Positions 7,775 to 17,293 of a DNA stretch of 42,054 nt are shown in pieces (position 1 is the first letter of the stretch; every line of letters starts with the position of its first letter). This DNA is from Arthrobacter sp. ov118 (GTDB lineage Bacteria; Actinomycetota; Actinomycetes; Actinomycetales; Micrococcaceae). The stretch covers positions 1 through 42,054 of the forward strand of contig NZ_FPAY01000016.1 of the NCBI RefSeq assembly GCF_900116495.1, written 5' to 3'. A model generated the notes under the pieces. It did no database searches, was not told where the DNA came from, and worked only from the letters and a program-made list of their open reading frames with translations. A program made the position numbers and the translations under genes.

Positions 7775-8598
7775 GGGACCAGCTCCAGGATTTCAGCGGC
7801 GTACGGGGACCCGGCATGGTGCCTGCCGAGGGGGAGGACGAGGGGTTGTCCTGACACCGGATCGGGAACCACCACCGAGTCCAGGCCGAAGACGTCGCGG
7901 ACGAGTTCTTGTGTCACGACGTCGGCCGCCGTGCCGACAGCCACGATCCGGCCGTCCTTGAGGGCGACGACGTGGTCTGCGTAGCGTGCAGCCAGGTTCA
8001 GGTCGTGGAGCACAATAGCGACAGTGGTGCCGCGTTGCCGGTTGAGATCCGTGACGAGGTCCAGGACCTCCACCTGGTGCGCGAGGTCCAGGTAGGTGGT
8101 GGGTTCATCCAGCAGCAGGACGTCAGTCTCCTGTGCCAGTGCCATCGCGATCCAAACCCGTTGGCGCTGGCCGCCGGAGAGCTCATCCACATTGCGGCCG
8201 GCGAGCTCCACTGTCCGGGTGGCCTCGAGCGCCCGCTGCACGGCGGACTCGTCCTGCTCCGACCAGTTCCGAAAGAAGCCCTGGTGCGGATAGCGGCCCC
8301 GGCCCACAAGGTCCCGGACAGTGATGCCGTCGGGGCCCACGGGGTGCTGCGGGAGCAGCCCCAGGGTCCGGGCGAGTTCGCGGGCGGGCCGTGCATGGAT
8401 GTCCTTGCCGTCCAGCGTCACACTGCCCCCGACCGGCGTGAGCAGCCGGGTCAGGCCGCGCAGCAGGGTGGACTTACCGCAGGCGTTGGCCCCGACAATC
8501 ATCGTGACCTTTCCTTCCGGGATCTCGGTAGTGAGGCCGTCGGTTACCCGGCGCTGCCCGTATTGCAGCGTCAGGTCACACGCTTTGAGTACTGCCAT
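7771..8598 (-). CDS. Ferric-siderophore ABC transporter, ATP-binding protein
   Basis: This is a 275-residue FecE/FepC-type ATPase. Walker A is GANACGKST (36-44), the Q-loop lies near LLPQH (81-85), the signature is LSGGQRQR (140-147), Walker B is VLLLDEP (160-166), and the switch His is in VLHDLN. It powers import with the two permeases encoded just upstream. I start it at ATG 8598, one base after the permease stop, because MAVLKACDLTLQYGQ is the usual N terminus; longer frames read into the permease gene. The Cys in Walker A (ANACGKST) is common in this subfamily. Confidence 0.93.
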   Translation of the reverse strand: MAVLKACDLTLQYGQRRVTDGLTTEIPEGKVTMIVGANACGKSTLLRGLTRLLTPVGGSVTLDGKDIHARPARELARTLGLLPQHPVGPDGITVRDLVGRGRYPHQGFFRNWSEQDESAVQRALEATRTVELAGRNVDELSGGQRQRVWIAMALAQETDVLLLDEPTTYLDLAHQVEVLDLVTDLNRQRGTTVAIVLHDLNLAARYADHVVALKDGRIVAVGTAADVVTQELVRDVFGLDSVVVPDPVSGQPLVLPLGRHHAGSPYAAEILELVP

Positions 8599-8599
8599 C

Positions 8600-9757
8600 T
8601 CAAGCATCCTTTCGGTTCGCGGTGACCAGCAGCCACAGCAGGAACGGGGCGCCGAGCGCGCCAGTGACAACACCGACCGGCAGGACGGTGCCGGCCAGCA
8701 GCAGCGGGGCGAGGTTCACGGCGAAAAAGTCCGCCGCAAGGACAATCAGGGCACCGAGCATGGCGGATGCCGGCAGGCTGGGCCCTCCAGCGAGGCGTCG
8801 GGCGATGGGTCCGGCCAGGAACGCCACGAACGCGACCGGCCCGGCGGCGGCCGTTGCGACGGCCGCCAGGGCGACGGCCGTCAGTACGACGGCGAGTCGG
8901 GTCAGGCCCACGCGCACGCCGAGGGCAGCCGCGGCATCATCGCCCAGTTCCAGAATGCGCAGCGGCCCGGCGAGTGCGGCCACCGCGGGCACCAGGACCA
9001 GCAGCGCAACGCCCAGGACCCCGGCTCGGTCCCAGCTCGCCGGGTTGAGGGAACCGTTGAGCCAGACCAAGGCTTCGGCGGCGGTACGAATGTCAGCCCG
9101 GGTCAGCAGGAAATTGACGACGGCGCCAAGCGCGGCCGCCATGCCGATGCCGGCCAGGATGAGCCGGTTGCCCGCGCCATGGGACAGGTTCCCGCCGCCA
9201 CCAGACTGGCTGCGGGAAATCGCATAAATGAGAGCGGCGACTGCGAGCGCTCCGGCGAGTGCCGCACCGGACACCACAGCGCCCGAGGCGCCGAAGACGG
9301 TGATGGCAGTGACGGCCGCCGCACTCGCCCCCGAGCTGATGCCGATGACGTCGGGGCTGGCCAAGGGGTTCCGGAGCATCCGCTGGAAGAGCGCGCCGGA
9401 CAAGCCGAAGGCCACTCCGATCATGGTGCCTAGGACGGCCCGGGGCAGCTTAGTTTCGAGAACGATGAAGCTTGCGCCGGGGATTCTCTTCCCGCCTGTC
9501 AGTTGCGCCATGACGATCCGGACGAAATCGGGGACGGTCACTGTGTAGCTGCCGAGCAGCACGCTGACGGCCAACAGGACGACGACGGCGAACGCCAGCC
9601 AGGCGGTGCGGCCCAGACGCGGCAGGCGCAGCCCTGACCGGTTGACGGAGCGCCGGTCCAAGGAACGCCGGTCAGGCGAGGTCCGGCCCTGCGGCGGCGT
9701 GGTTGGCGCGTTGTCACCGAGTTCGCGCGCCACGGAGAAGAGGTCGGGATTGCTCAC
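8600..9757 (-). CDS. Iron-siderophore ABC transporter permease, FecCD family (second)
   Basis: The 385-residue membrane protein has about ten helices and the FecCD landmarks LPRAVLGTMIGVAFGLSGALFQRMLRNPLA (split here by its helix break) and VTGALGAPFLLWLL near the end. It starts at GTG 9757, in a GTGA overlap with the first permease, with GGGGGCAGGAC upstream. An N-terminal extension of about 50 polar residues (SPDRRSLDRRSVNRSG) precedes helix 1 and is longer than usual. It pairs with the first permease to form the channel. Confidence 0.92.
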   Translation of the reverse strand: MSNPDLFSVARELGDNAPTTPPQGRTSPDRRSLDRRSVNRSGLRLPRLGRTAWLAFAVVVLLAVSVLLGSYTVTVPDFVRIVMAQLTGGKRIPGASFIVLETKLPRAVLGTMIGVAFGLSGALFQRMLRNPLASPDVIGISSGASAAAVTAITVFGASGAVVSGAALAGALAVAALIYAISRSQSGGGGNLSHGAGNRLILAGIGMAAALGAVVNFLLTRADIRTAAEALVWLNGSLNPASWDRAGVLGVALLVLVPAVAALAGPLRILELGDDAAAALGVRVGLTRLAVVLTAVALAAVATAAAGPVAFVAFLAGPIARRLAGGPSLPASAMLGALIVLAADFFAVNLAPLLLAGTVLPVGVVTGALGAPFLLWLLVTANRKDA

Positions 9758-10833
9758 AGTCCTGCCCCCTTGCTGCGGCGGACCAGCCATACGAAGACCG
9801 GGGCGCCCACGAGTGCGGTCACGATGCCGGCTGGCACTTCGCCGGGCAGCAGGACCACGCGGCCGATCACATCGGCGGCGATCAGCAGCGCGGGTGCCAG
9901 CACCAGTGAAAACGGCAGGATCCAGCGGTAGTCGGGGCCGGTCACAACCCGCACCGCGTGCGGAACCACCAGCCCCACGAAACCGATGGGACCCGCCAAG
10001 GCCGTGGCAGCGCCGCACAGCAGCACGACGCCCGCGGCGGCCAGGCCCCGGTTCAGTCCCACGTTCTGGCCCAGCCCGCGGGCCGTGTCATCACCGAGGG
10101 CCAGGCTGTTCAGGGCACGGCCGGAGGCAAGCACGATCAGGGCACCAACGGCCAGGAAGGGCACGCCGGGGAGGACCACCGCCCAGTCGCGGCCCGCGAT
10201 GCCGCCGACCTGCCAGAAGCGGAAGCGGTCCAGGGTGTCCTGGCTGGAGACGAGGATGACGTTCATGAGGGAGAACAGCCCCGCGCTAAGTGCAGCGCCG
10301 GCGAGGGCGAGTTTCACCGGGGTGGCACCCTCCCGGCCGAGGGAAGCGATCAAATATACGACGGCGGCGGCCGCGGCGGCACCGATGAAGGCAAACCAGA
10401 TGTAGCCGGTGAGTGAGGAGACTCCGAAGAGATAGATTCCGGTGACGACAGCCAAGGCCGCCCCGGCGTTGATGCCCATGATTCCCGGGTCCGCCAGCGG
10501 ATTCCGGGCCAGGCCCTGCATCGCTGCCCCGGCGAGACCCAGGGCACCCCCGGCGAGGAGCCCCAGAACCGTCCGCGGAATCCTCGCGTGGACCACGGCG
10601 TGGTTTCCGTCGTCAGGGTTGAACTGGCTGAGCCCCTGCCAGACCGTGGTCAGGGACAGGTCCCGGGCCCCGATCGCCAGGGAGGCCGCGCAGGCCAGCA
10701 CGAGGACGACGCCGGCAGCCAGCAACCCGGCGGCACGCGGAGCGGGCAGGCGCCAGACCGATGCGGTGACGGCTTTCCGTCCGGCGGGTGCGGTGACGGC
10801 TTCCGGGCCGGCCGCCGCCGTTCGCGATGTCAT
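9754..10833 (-). CDS. Iron-siderophore ABC transporter permease, FecCD family (first)
   Basis: The 359-residue protein has about ten membrane helices. Conserved stretches include IPRTVLGLLAGGALGLAGAAMQGLARNPLADPGIMG (read in two halves), GPIGFVGLVVPHAVR, the coupling-helix region that meets the ATPase, and VTALVGAPVFVWLVRR at the end. It lies 9 bases after the binding-protein gene and overlaps the second permease by 4 bases. Its role is one half of the inner-membrane channel for ferric siderophores. Confidence 0.92.
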   Translation of the reverse strand: MTSRTAAAGPEAVTAPAGRKAVTASVWRLPAPRAAGLLAAGVVLVLACAASLAIGARDLSLTTVWQGLSQFNPDDGNHAVVHARIPRTVLGLLAGGALGLAGAAMQGLARNPLADPGIMGINAGAALAVVTGIYLFGVSSLTGYIWFAFIGAAAAAAVVYLIASLGREGATPVKLALAGAALSAGLFSLMNVILVSSQDTLDRFRFWQVGGIAGRDWAVVLPGVPFLAVGALIVLASGRALNSLALGDDTARGLGQNVGLNRGLAAAGVVLLCGAATALAGPIGFVGLVVPHAVRVVTGPDYRWILPFSLVLAPALLIAADVIGRVVLLPGEVPAGIVTALVGAPVFVWLVRRSKGAGL

Positions 10834-10842
10834 GGCCTGCGG

Positions 10843-11904
10843 CTACTTGGCGTCCGCTGCTGCGCCGAGCTGGGGCAGGAACGTGTCCAGTGACCACGGC
10901 AGGCTCAGCGGCGAGGATGCGGAGATGGAGAGCGTGAGCGTGTTGTTCGAGTCCGCGACGAGGGCGCCGTTCTTGATGGCAGGGATCTGGCCGAGGAGCG
11001 GGTCGGCCTTGATGCCGTCCGTGGTCTTGGCGTCCGGCACCCAAGTGACAAAGACGTCGGAGGCCAGCTCATTGGCCTTCTCCGCGGACCACGGAATGAA
11101 GAATTCCTTGGAACCGGCGGTGTTCTCCGCCACGACCGGGGCCAGCTTCATGCCGATGCTGGACAGGAAGCGCGGACGGTTGTCATTCGCGGTGTAGACG
11201 TTGATGCCATCGCTCTTGGCCGGCTCCAGATTGCCGTAGATGAAGGTTTTGTCCGCGAGTTGGGGGTACTGGGAGACCTTCTCCTTAATGGTGGCCTCCG
11301 TGTCGGAGATGAGCTTGCTGGCCTCGGCCTCCTTGCCGAGGGCCTTGCCGATGATGCTGGTGGACTCCTGCCATGGCGTTCCGTAGGCCACCTCCGGCTG
11401 GGCGATGACCGGAGCGATTTCACTGAGTTTCTTGTAGTCCTCCGCCGTCAGGCCGGAGTAGGCGCCGAGGATGACGTCCGGGTTCAGTTTGGCGATTTCG
11501 GTGAAGTTGATGCCGTCGGCCTCGGAGAACTGCGCTGGCGCCTTGCTTGTTCCGAATCCTGCCCCGAGCTTTTCCAGCGCGGCGTCCTTCCAGGGTGTGG
11601 ACCCCTGGTCGTTGCCGCCCCACTCGTTCTTGGGCACGCCCACGGGGACCACGCCGAGGGCGAGTGCCACGTCGTCATTGACCCACGACACGGTAACCAC
11701 GCGCGTAGGCTGCTCTTCGATGGTGGTTTCGCCGAAGACGTTCTTGATGGTGACGGGGAAGGCCGAGCTGGCCGGCTGGCTGGAGGCGCCGGCCGCCGTA
11801 GAGTTTGCCGGTCCTGTGGAGCAGGCGGTGAGGGCAAGCGCGACGGCGGCCACGACAGCTGCGGCGCGGGCGGTAAAGAAACGGGAACAGGCGGCGGAAG
11901 GCAC
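10843..11904 (-). CDS. Iron-siderophore substrate-binding lipoprotein
   Basis: The 353-residue precursor has a signal peptide with lipobox LTAC (Cys28), a Ser/Ala linker, and then a class III periplasmic-binding fold: TTIEEQPTRVVTVSWVNDD near residue 65, NPDVILGAYSGLTAEDY near 140, and a closing DTFLPQLG. It captures ferric siderophore (hydroxamate or catecholate not decidable) outside the membrane and feeds the FecCD permeases. GTG 11904 is chosen because AAGGAG lies 4 bases upstream; a longer TTG start at 11928 has no such site. It is the first gene of the operon and lies just below a DtxR/IdeR box. Confidence 0.93.
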   Translation of the reverse strand: MPSAACSRFFTARAAAVVAAVALALTACSTGPANSTAAGASSQPASSAFPVTIKNVFGETTIEEQPTRVVTVSWVNDDVALALGVVPVGVPKNEWGGNDQGSTPWKDAALEKLGAGFGTSKAPAQFSEADGINFTEIAKLNPDVILGAYSGLTAEDYKKLSEIAPVIAQPEVAYGTPWQESTSIIGKALGKEAEASKLISDTEATIKEKVSQYPQLADKTFIYGNLEPAKSDGINVYTANDNRPRFLSSIGMKLAPVVAENTAGSKEFFIPWSAEKANELASDVFVTWVPDAKTTDGIKADPLLGQIPAIKNGALVADSNNTLTLSISASSPLSLPWSLDTFLPQLGAAADAK

Positions 11905-11935
11905 GGAACTCCTTAGGTAGTGAAGCAAACCTAAG

Positions 11936-11954
11936 TAAGGCTAGCCTATCCTCA
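11936..11954 (-). promoter_or_regulatory. DtxR/IdeR iron box
   Basis: TAAGGCTAGCCTATCCTCA matches 16 of 19 positions of the DtxR/IdeR consensus TWAGGTTAGSCTAACCTWA and has the perfect core AGGCTAGCCT (11938-11947). A second dyad, TTAGGT (11913-11918) and ACCTAA (11929-11934), lies between it and the GTG start, perhaps a weaker site. With iron bound, the regulator would block transcription of the whole uptake operon. A likely -10 is TAGGTT in the adjoining minus-strand sequence. Confidence 0.75.
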
Positions 11955-12012
11955 GATGAATTAAGAAAGGTTTGAGTAACGTAATTATTCCGTTGTCGTA
12001 GGCGCTCAGGAA

Positions 12013-12723
12013 TCAGCGGTAGGAGATGCTCAGCAGCAGGGTCTTGAGCGCCTGCCCCTCCGCACCGGCCAGCCAGGTCTTGGCCGCGTCGTCGCCGGCG
12101 AAGGGTTTCTCGATAAACTCGACGTCGGCCACCAGGACCCCGGTCGCGGTCCGGATGATGCCGTCGAGGGCCATCTCCGCTCCGGCGATCGGCGCGCCGG
12201 CACACAGGTGCATGCGGTACTTCGCATTGTCGTTCACACGGTCCACGTAGAAGGCGTACTGGGCCTGGGGTGCGGGCTGCCCCTGCAGCCCGGGAACGGG
12301 GGCGGACTCGAAGACGGTCCTCGTCACGGGGTTCGTCACGCCATCGGCAATCTTCCCGGAGTAGATAGTGGCCTGCTTCACGCCGCCGGCGTCATAAACT
12401 GTGGCCGTCCCGACGAAGGGCGATTTTCCGGCCGTGAAGAGTTCGACCCGCCAACCGGCCGGATATTTGAAGGACACGTGGCCGTCCGGGAATGAATACG
12501 TCGCCAGGTCGGCCGCCGCGGGAGCAGAGGCCTGGACGGGGGAAGGGCCGGCCGTAGCCGGCGGGCCCGACGCTTCGGGGGCAGACGCGGCGCTTGCCGG
12601 AGCCGACGGGGCGGCAGCGGGCGAGGCGCTGCCGCCCGCGACTGCCGCACCGCAGCCGCTCAGGGCGAGTGCCGCGGCGGCCGCGAGGGCGGCTACGAAG
12701 GGTGCGCGATGCGGAGGGAGCAT
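12013..12723 (-). CDS. Lipoprotein of unknown function
   Basis: The 236-residue precursor starts at ATG 12723, with AGGAAAGG upstream, and has a signal peptide ending in lipobox LSGC (Cys24). Residues 25-95 are an Ala/Ser/Pro linker. Residues 96-236 form a beta-rich globular part including YSFPDGHVSFKYPAGWRVEL, the pattern of PsbP/LpqN-like domains of mycobacterial lipoproteins. That resemblance is weak. It sits exactly where jetD would be expected after jetC but has its own promoter region (TTACCT 12912-12917, TATAAC 12890-12895 on the minus strand, 16-base spacer), so it is a separate unit. Confidence 0.75.
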   Translation of the reverse strand: MLPPHRAPFVAALAAAAALALSGCGAAVAGGSASPAAAPSAPASAASAPEASGPPATAGPSPVQASAPAAADLATYSFPDGHVSFKYPAGWRVELFTAGKSPFVGTATVYDAGGVKQATIYSGKIADGVTNPVTRTVFESAPVPGLQGQPAPQAQYAFYVDRVNDNAKYRMHLCAGAPIAGAEMALDGIIRTATGVLVADVEFIEKPFAGDDAAKTWLAGAEGQALKTLLLSISYR

Positions 12724-12959
12724 GGTGGTGCCTTTCCTGGGACGCCCAAGCTCGGCAGGGTCGAAGGCCCAGGCGCCTCGCGGCGTGTTCCGTGCGAACC
12801 CTGTGGAGCGCGGGAAGAAGGATGATGCTCCAAAGATTGGCACGCGCAGGAGGGCCGGAACAGAGCCCATACAATAAATCCATCGATTTGTTATACATCG
12901 GCCCTAAAAGCAGGTAACAGCCGTTCGCAGACGGCCGCCACCCCATTTCTTGCCCCGTC

Positions 12960-15900
12960 CTAGCGCAGGACGATGTCCACAGGGTTCGCCTCGGAGCGCC
13001 AGAGCCCTTCCGTGCCGGGCCGCGGGCGGATCACGGGCGCGGTCAGCACGCCGGAACGGTTGGTGCGCTTGTCCCGCAGGATCTCCGTCACCGAACCCAG
13101 GTGGCGGGAGAGGTCGATGACATTTTCCGGGGCGGCCAGGAGCAGCTGGAAGCCGAATTCGTGCAGCGCCTTGATGCCGGCCCCCGCGAACTCCTCCGAC
13201 GCGAGGACAAAGGCCTCGTCCATCATCACGGTCCCGTACGTGGTGAAGCCCTGTTCGGCGATGCCCAACTGGTAGCTCAGCGCCGCCGCCATGATGAAGG
13301 CCGTGAAGCGCTGCCTCTCGCCGCCAGACATGGAGCCGGTGTCAGCATGCATGAAGACTTCGGACTTCGCGGAACTGCTCTTGCCGGCACCTGGCACTGT
13401 GCGGTGCTCCTTGCACTGGATGAACAGGTGACCGCGGACATCCAGCACCTCGGCACGCCAGCGCCGGTCCTCCGGGGTCTGCGACCCGAGCCGCTTCACC
13501 AGCGTTTCGAGGGACTTGTAGCGGTTGGTGAGCTCGGCGTCGTCGTCCGCCTCCCCAGCCCCAACGGTTGCCGCAGCGGACCGGCCCGGCCTGGCATGCC
13601 GAACCTTGAGCGCGTTCTGGACGGCGTCCTTGAACTGCTTCGCCGTCGCCGGGAGGGTCTGCTTGATGTCCAGTTCCAGGAAGCTGCCCTCATGGAAGTT
13701 GACCTCGGACAGGATGCCGTTCAACGGCAGGATGCGGCTGGTGATGGAGCGGCGTTCCTCATCCAGCAGGTGCAGCAGGGTGGAAAAGGATTCATGCGTG
13801 CGCTGGTTGAAGAACTGCCGGAATTCGGCCTCCTGCGCGGGCAGCCCGTCGCTGACGATCGCGTGGTAGCGGGATTCGAACTCCCCCGCCGCGCCGATCG
13901 ATGTGCCGTGGTCCGCTGATATCGCGGTCCCCCATTCGCGCACGAAGCCCTCGAAAATGCGGGTGAGCCGCTCCGAGGTGGCCTGCCCACGGGACTCGGC
14001 GCCGTGCAGTTCCGCGAGGAGCCGGGTGCGGACCTGGTTGGCGAGGTTGTCGAGCTCGTGCATCTCCATGACGTCACCGAACCCGGTAAAGTACGGTTCC
14101 AGCGCGGCGACGGCGGCTTCCGACGGCGGCGACTGCGCCAGCCGGCTGCGCGCACCTTCGAGCAGCGCATCTGCGGCGGTCAACCGCGAATCGAGCGCCT
14201 TGTACTCGCTCTGCAGCACTGCCGCCGCCTCGGTGCTGGACTGGTGCTTGTGCCGAACGGCTTCGATGTTGGCGCGCAGCGGTTCCAGGTCGGCCTGCGC
14301 GGCGAGGGCGTCCTTGAGGCGCTGTTCGATCCGGGCGAGCTCCTCCGCGGCCACGGCCGCCGAAACCTGATCCCAGGGCCGGTGGTCCTCGGCCACGCGG
14401 CGCAGGGCGTCGAGCTGCCGGGTCATGCCCTGGTGTGACTCTTCCCGGCTTTGCGCCAGTTCGGCAGCCTTGGCCAACTCCTGCTGCAGGTCCTCGACTT
14501 GGGCGGCCACGAGCTCCAGCTTGGCGGCGTTGTCGAAACCAAGGACGTAATCCTGGCGGGACGTGAAGCGGTCGTCCTTTTCCACCGTGTGGCGGTTTCG
14601 TTTGACCACACCGCCCAAGCTCAAGCCCTTGTCGAGGGCGGCGAGCTCGTCCGGGTCTTCCACGCACGGGTACGCGAAATCGAGCGCAATCCGTTCGCGG
14701 AGCCAGGCGCTGGCCTCGGCCAGCCCCTCCTGGCGCGGGCCGGCGTCGGCGAGGAACCTGAGCTTGGTCACCAGGTCCCCGGCGGCCGCGTCCTCGAGGG
14801 CCAGCGCGCCGCCGGCAAGTGGCTTGGACACATCCACGGCGCGCAGGGCGCCGCGCACGGAATGGTCATTGAGGTACCGGGTCACGGCGCCGAAGTGCTC
14901 TCCCGGCACCAGCAGCGTGGTGGCCAGGCTCCGGAGCGCGCGCTCGGCCGCCGGCCGCCATTGCTCCTGGTCTTCCGCGAGGTCGATCAGTTCGCCGCCG
15001 AAGGGCATGTGCTCTTCCGGCACGCCGGTGGCCGCCGCGATGGCGCTGCGGTTCTCAATGCTTGCCGGCGGCAGCAGCGACTTGCGGGTCTTCAGTGACA
15101 AGAGTTCCTGCTGGGCGGCGGCGAGCTCCCGTTTCTTGGTTGCGTGGCCGTCGAACGCCTCGAAGCGCAGTTCCCGGAGCGCCTCGGAATCGTCCTGCAG
15201 TTCGGCAGAGCGCGCGGCGGCGTGCGCATGGGCCTGTTCCCAGCCGGCGGCCGACCACTGAAGGTCCAGGCCGGCGTCGGAGAGCGCCTTGCGGGTCGCC
15301 TCCTCGACTTCTTGGCGGAGCTTGAGCCCCACCCGGGCGTTCTCAAGCGACTGCTCAATCGCAGAAATCGCGTTGCCGCCCTGGTTGTTGTACTCGCCCT
15401 CCAGCTGGCGGAGCTCCTTGGCGAAGCCGTCACGGACGGCGCGTTCGGCCGCGAGGTCGCCGGCCCTGGCCTGGGCAAGCTCCTTCAACCGGGCCAGGGT
15501 CTTCCCGTGGACGGTAACAGCGAGTTGCAGCTTGTAGGCCTCGAATTCCTCGCCGGAAAGTTCCCGCAGCCGGTTCGCGTCGAGCAGCGCCTGCGCGTAC
15601 TCCTTGTTCAGCCCGGGGACGGGAGCCAACTGGTCGCGCTGCTGCCGCACGTCCTCCAGTCGCTGCCGGATGGACATCAGGTTGCTGAATTCTTCGACGA
15701 CGTCGTCCGCGGCGGCCAGCGTGGCCGGGGCATCGAGGACCTGGTCGCGGAAGAACGTGTTGACGCTGCCGCCGAGCCCCTTGCCGGCCTGGATGACGCG
15801 CAGCAGCGGCAGTGCCTGATCGGAGCTGATCCCCAAGAGGCGCCGGAAGCGTTCGGCGAAGGCCTTATGGACGTCAAAAATCTGGGCATCGGGGAAAATA

Positions 15901-16439
15901 ACGTCCAGAGCAGATTTGGTGAACCGCTTGTCCGCGATGCCCTCGATCGCCGTGAGGTCCAGCGGCTTGTTGTCCATCACATAGAACCGGCCGACGCTGG
16001 ATTCTGTGCCGTTCTTGGGCAGGTCGAACAGCGCCGAGACCGTGACCTGGGTGCCGGCCGCGTTGTCGAACGTCAGGGCGACGGCGGACCAAGTCGCGCC
16101 GGGGCGCTGGAACGCACTCGCCGAGCCCTCCCCGACTGCCTTGTCGCCGACCTTGCCGCGCATGTACGTGAACGTGGTGCGCTTGTCCTCCACCGCACCG
16201 CCGGCCCGCTGCGCCGCGGCTTCGTTGGAGCGGGGACGGGCATCAAAGACCCGAAGCATGGCGTCGAACAGCGTGGATTTTCCGACGCCGGAATTGCCGG
16301 TCAGCAGTGTGCCGTTGCGGTCCACGCGCATGGTGTGGGCGCCGTGGAAGGTGCCCCAGTTGACCACCTGGACAAGGGCGAGCCGCATCTGGCCGGGGTT
16401 CGTCACGTCCCCCATGGGCAGCATGCTGGCGATGCTCAC
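12960..16439 (-). CDS. jetC: Wadjet protein JetC, SMC-like ATPase (MksB/MukB type)
   Basis: The 1159-residue protein has a split ABC ATPase head. Walker A GNSGVGKST is at 48-56, the signature MSGGERQRF begins at 1037, and Walker B TVMMDEAF is at 1070-1077. Between the halves are long Ala/Glu/Leu/Arg coiled-coil stretches (about 270-480 and 640-900) around a hinge-like region near 480-640. This is the loop-extruding motor of type I Wadjet, which traps small circular plasmids. It starts at GTG 16439 within a GTGA overlap with jetB. Downstream no JetD reading frame follows, and the next gene is an unrelated lipoprotein. Both nucleotide-site motifs look intact. Confidence 0.92.
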   Translation of the reverse strand: MSIASMLPMGDVTNPGQMRLALVQVVNWGTFHGAHTMRVDRNGTLLTGNSGVGKSTLFDAMLRVFDARPRSNEAAAQRAGGAVEDKRTTFTYMRGKVGDKAVGEGSASAFQRPGATWSAVALTFDNAAGTQVTVSALFDLPKNGTESSVGRFYVMDNKPLDLTAIEGIADKRFTKSALDVIFPDAQIFDVHKAFAERFRRLLGISSDQALPLLRVIQAGKGLGGSVNTFFRDQVLDAPATLAAADDVVEEFSNLMSIRQRLEDVRQQRDQLAPVPGLNKEYAQALLDANRLRELSGEEFEAYKLQLAVTVHGKTLARLKELAQARAGDLAAERAVRDGFAKELRQLEGEYNNQGGNAISAIEQSLENARVGLKLRQEVEEATRKALSDAGLDLQWSAAGWEQAHAHAAARSAELQDDSEALRELRFEAFDGHATKKRELAAAQQELLSLKTRKSLLPPASIENRSAIAAATGVPEEHMPFGGELIDLAEDQEQWRPAAERALRSLATTLLVPGEHFGAVTRYLNDHSVRGALRAVDVSKPLAGGALALEDAAAGDLVTKLRFLADAGPRQEGLAEASAWLRERIALDFAYPCVEDPDELAALDKGLSLGGVVKRNRHTVEKDDRFTSRQDYVLGFDNAAKLELVAAQVEDLQQELAKAAELAQSREESHQGMTRQLDALRRVAEDHRPWDQVSAAVAAEELARIEQRLKDALAAQADLEPLRANIEAVRHKHQSSTEAAAVLQSEYKALDSRLTAADALLEGARSRLAQSPPSEAAVAALEPYFTGFGDVMEMHELDNLANQVRTRLLAELHGAESRGQATSERLTRIFEGFVREWGTAISADHGTSIGAAGEFESRYHAIVSDGLPAQEAEFRQFFNQRTHESFSTLLHLLDEERRSITSRILPLNGILSEVNFHEGSFLELDIKQTLPATAKQFKDAVQNALKVRHARPGRSAAATVGAGEADDDAELTNRYKSLETLVKRLGSQTPEDRRWRAEVLDVRGHLFIQCKEHRTVPGAGKSSSAKSEVFMHADTGSMSGGERQRFTAFIMAAALSYQLGIAEQGFTTYGTVMMDEAFVLASEEFAGAGIKALHEFGFQLLLAAPENVIDLSRHLGSVTEILRDKRTNRSGVLTAPVIRPRPGTEGLWRSEANPVDIVLR

Positions 16440-17290
16440 TTGGCTGCCTCCTTGTTCGTGGTTGCGATAGTTGTGGTCGCCTTTGACTCCGCAGCCGATG
16501 CCGCCCCCGCCCCTTCGCCGTCGTCGTCACCGGCGGCGTCGTCCGTGTCCGCCGGGGCGGCGCCGTCGAGGTCTAGGAGGGGTTCGGTGCCGGAGGGGTC
16601 CGTGCTGGCGGCTACCAAGGCTTCGATTTGGGCTGGGATGTCCCCGATGTTGTCGAACGGCAGGGCCAGAGGGAGGGCGTTGGAGATGGTGTAGACCTCC
16701 TCCAGGCCTGTGGTGAGGAGGAGTTGGCGGGCCAGGAGTTTGGTGATGGCGCGGTTGACGACGTCGGAGTCGCGGAGGGCGTCCTGCTGGCCGGCGGGCT
16801 GGTAGTGGGCGACGAGTTCGGCGATTTCCTCGCGGGTGATGGTCGGGTCAGTCTGGGCGGTGATGTGGCGGTCCAGGAGCAGGCGCAGGCGGAGCAGGAC
16901 GATGGTTTCGACCCGGGAAAGGGCCCGCTGCTGGCGCAGGATGCTGGAGCGGGTGCTGCCGCCGATCGCCTCAGGGTCCACGGGGCGCAGGACGGCGACC
17001 TTCCGCTCGTGGTCCAACTGCATGGTCAGGAACAGTTCGGAGAGGCGGCTGCGGAGGATGAGCTGGTTGTCCAGGAGCGTGGTCCACAGTTTTTCATCGC
17101 GGCCGCCGTCAATGTACGGGCCCTTGAGAAGCTTTACGAGCGCCTGCCGGACCTTCATCGGGAGCACGCCCGTGTCGCCCGGGAAGAGAGCGGCACCGTC
17201 GACGAAAGTGTCCCGCGGGGTGACGGTGAAGGGATGTTCAGCAGCATTTGCCGCCCCGGCACTCGTGGTGGTGTTAGAAAACTCAGTCAA
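16436..17290 (-). CDS. jetB: Wadjet protein JetB, DUF4194 (MksE/MukE-like)
   Basis: The 284-residue protein has a DUF4194 core at about 45-215 (LPMKVRQALVKLLKGPYI, LSELFLTMQLDHERKVAVL), including winged-helix sections as in MukE. Residues 230-284 are an acidic, low-complexity tail that is unusually long. In Wadjet, JetB binds JetA and JetC as the KITE subunit of the SMC complex. The ATG is 3 bases after the jetA stop, and its end overlaps jetC by 4 bases, so the three subunits are made together. Confidence 0.9.
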   Translation of the reverse strand: MTEFSNTTTSAGAANAAEHPFTVTPRDTFVDGAALFPGDTGVLPMKVRQALVKLLKGPYIDGGRDEKLWTTLLDNQLILRSRLSELFLTMQLDHERKVAVLRPVDPEAIGGSTRSSILRQQRALSRVETIVLLRLRLLLDRHITAQTDPTITREEIAELVAHYQPAGQQDALRDSDVVNRAITKLLARQLLLTTGLEEVYTISNALPLALPFDNIGDIPAQIEALVAASTDPSGTEPLLDLDGAAPADTDDAAGDDDGEGAGAASAAESKATTTIATTNKEAAK

Positions 17291-17293
17291 TGG

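Noticed and set aside
12013..12959. A remnant of jetD after jetC
   Set aside because: The segment is fully explained by a lipoprotein with signal peptide and lipobox plus its promoter. No DUF3322/DUF2220-like motif was seen in any frame.
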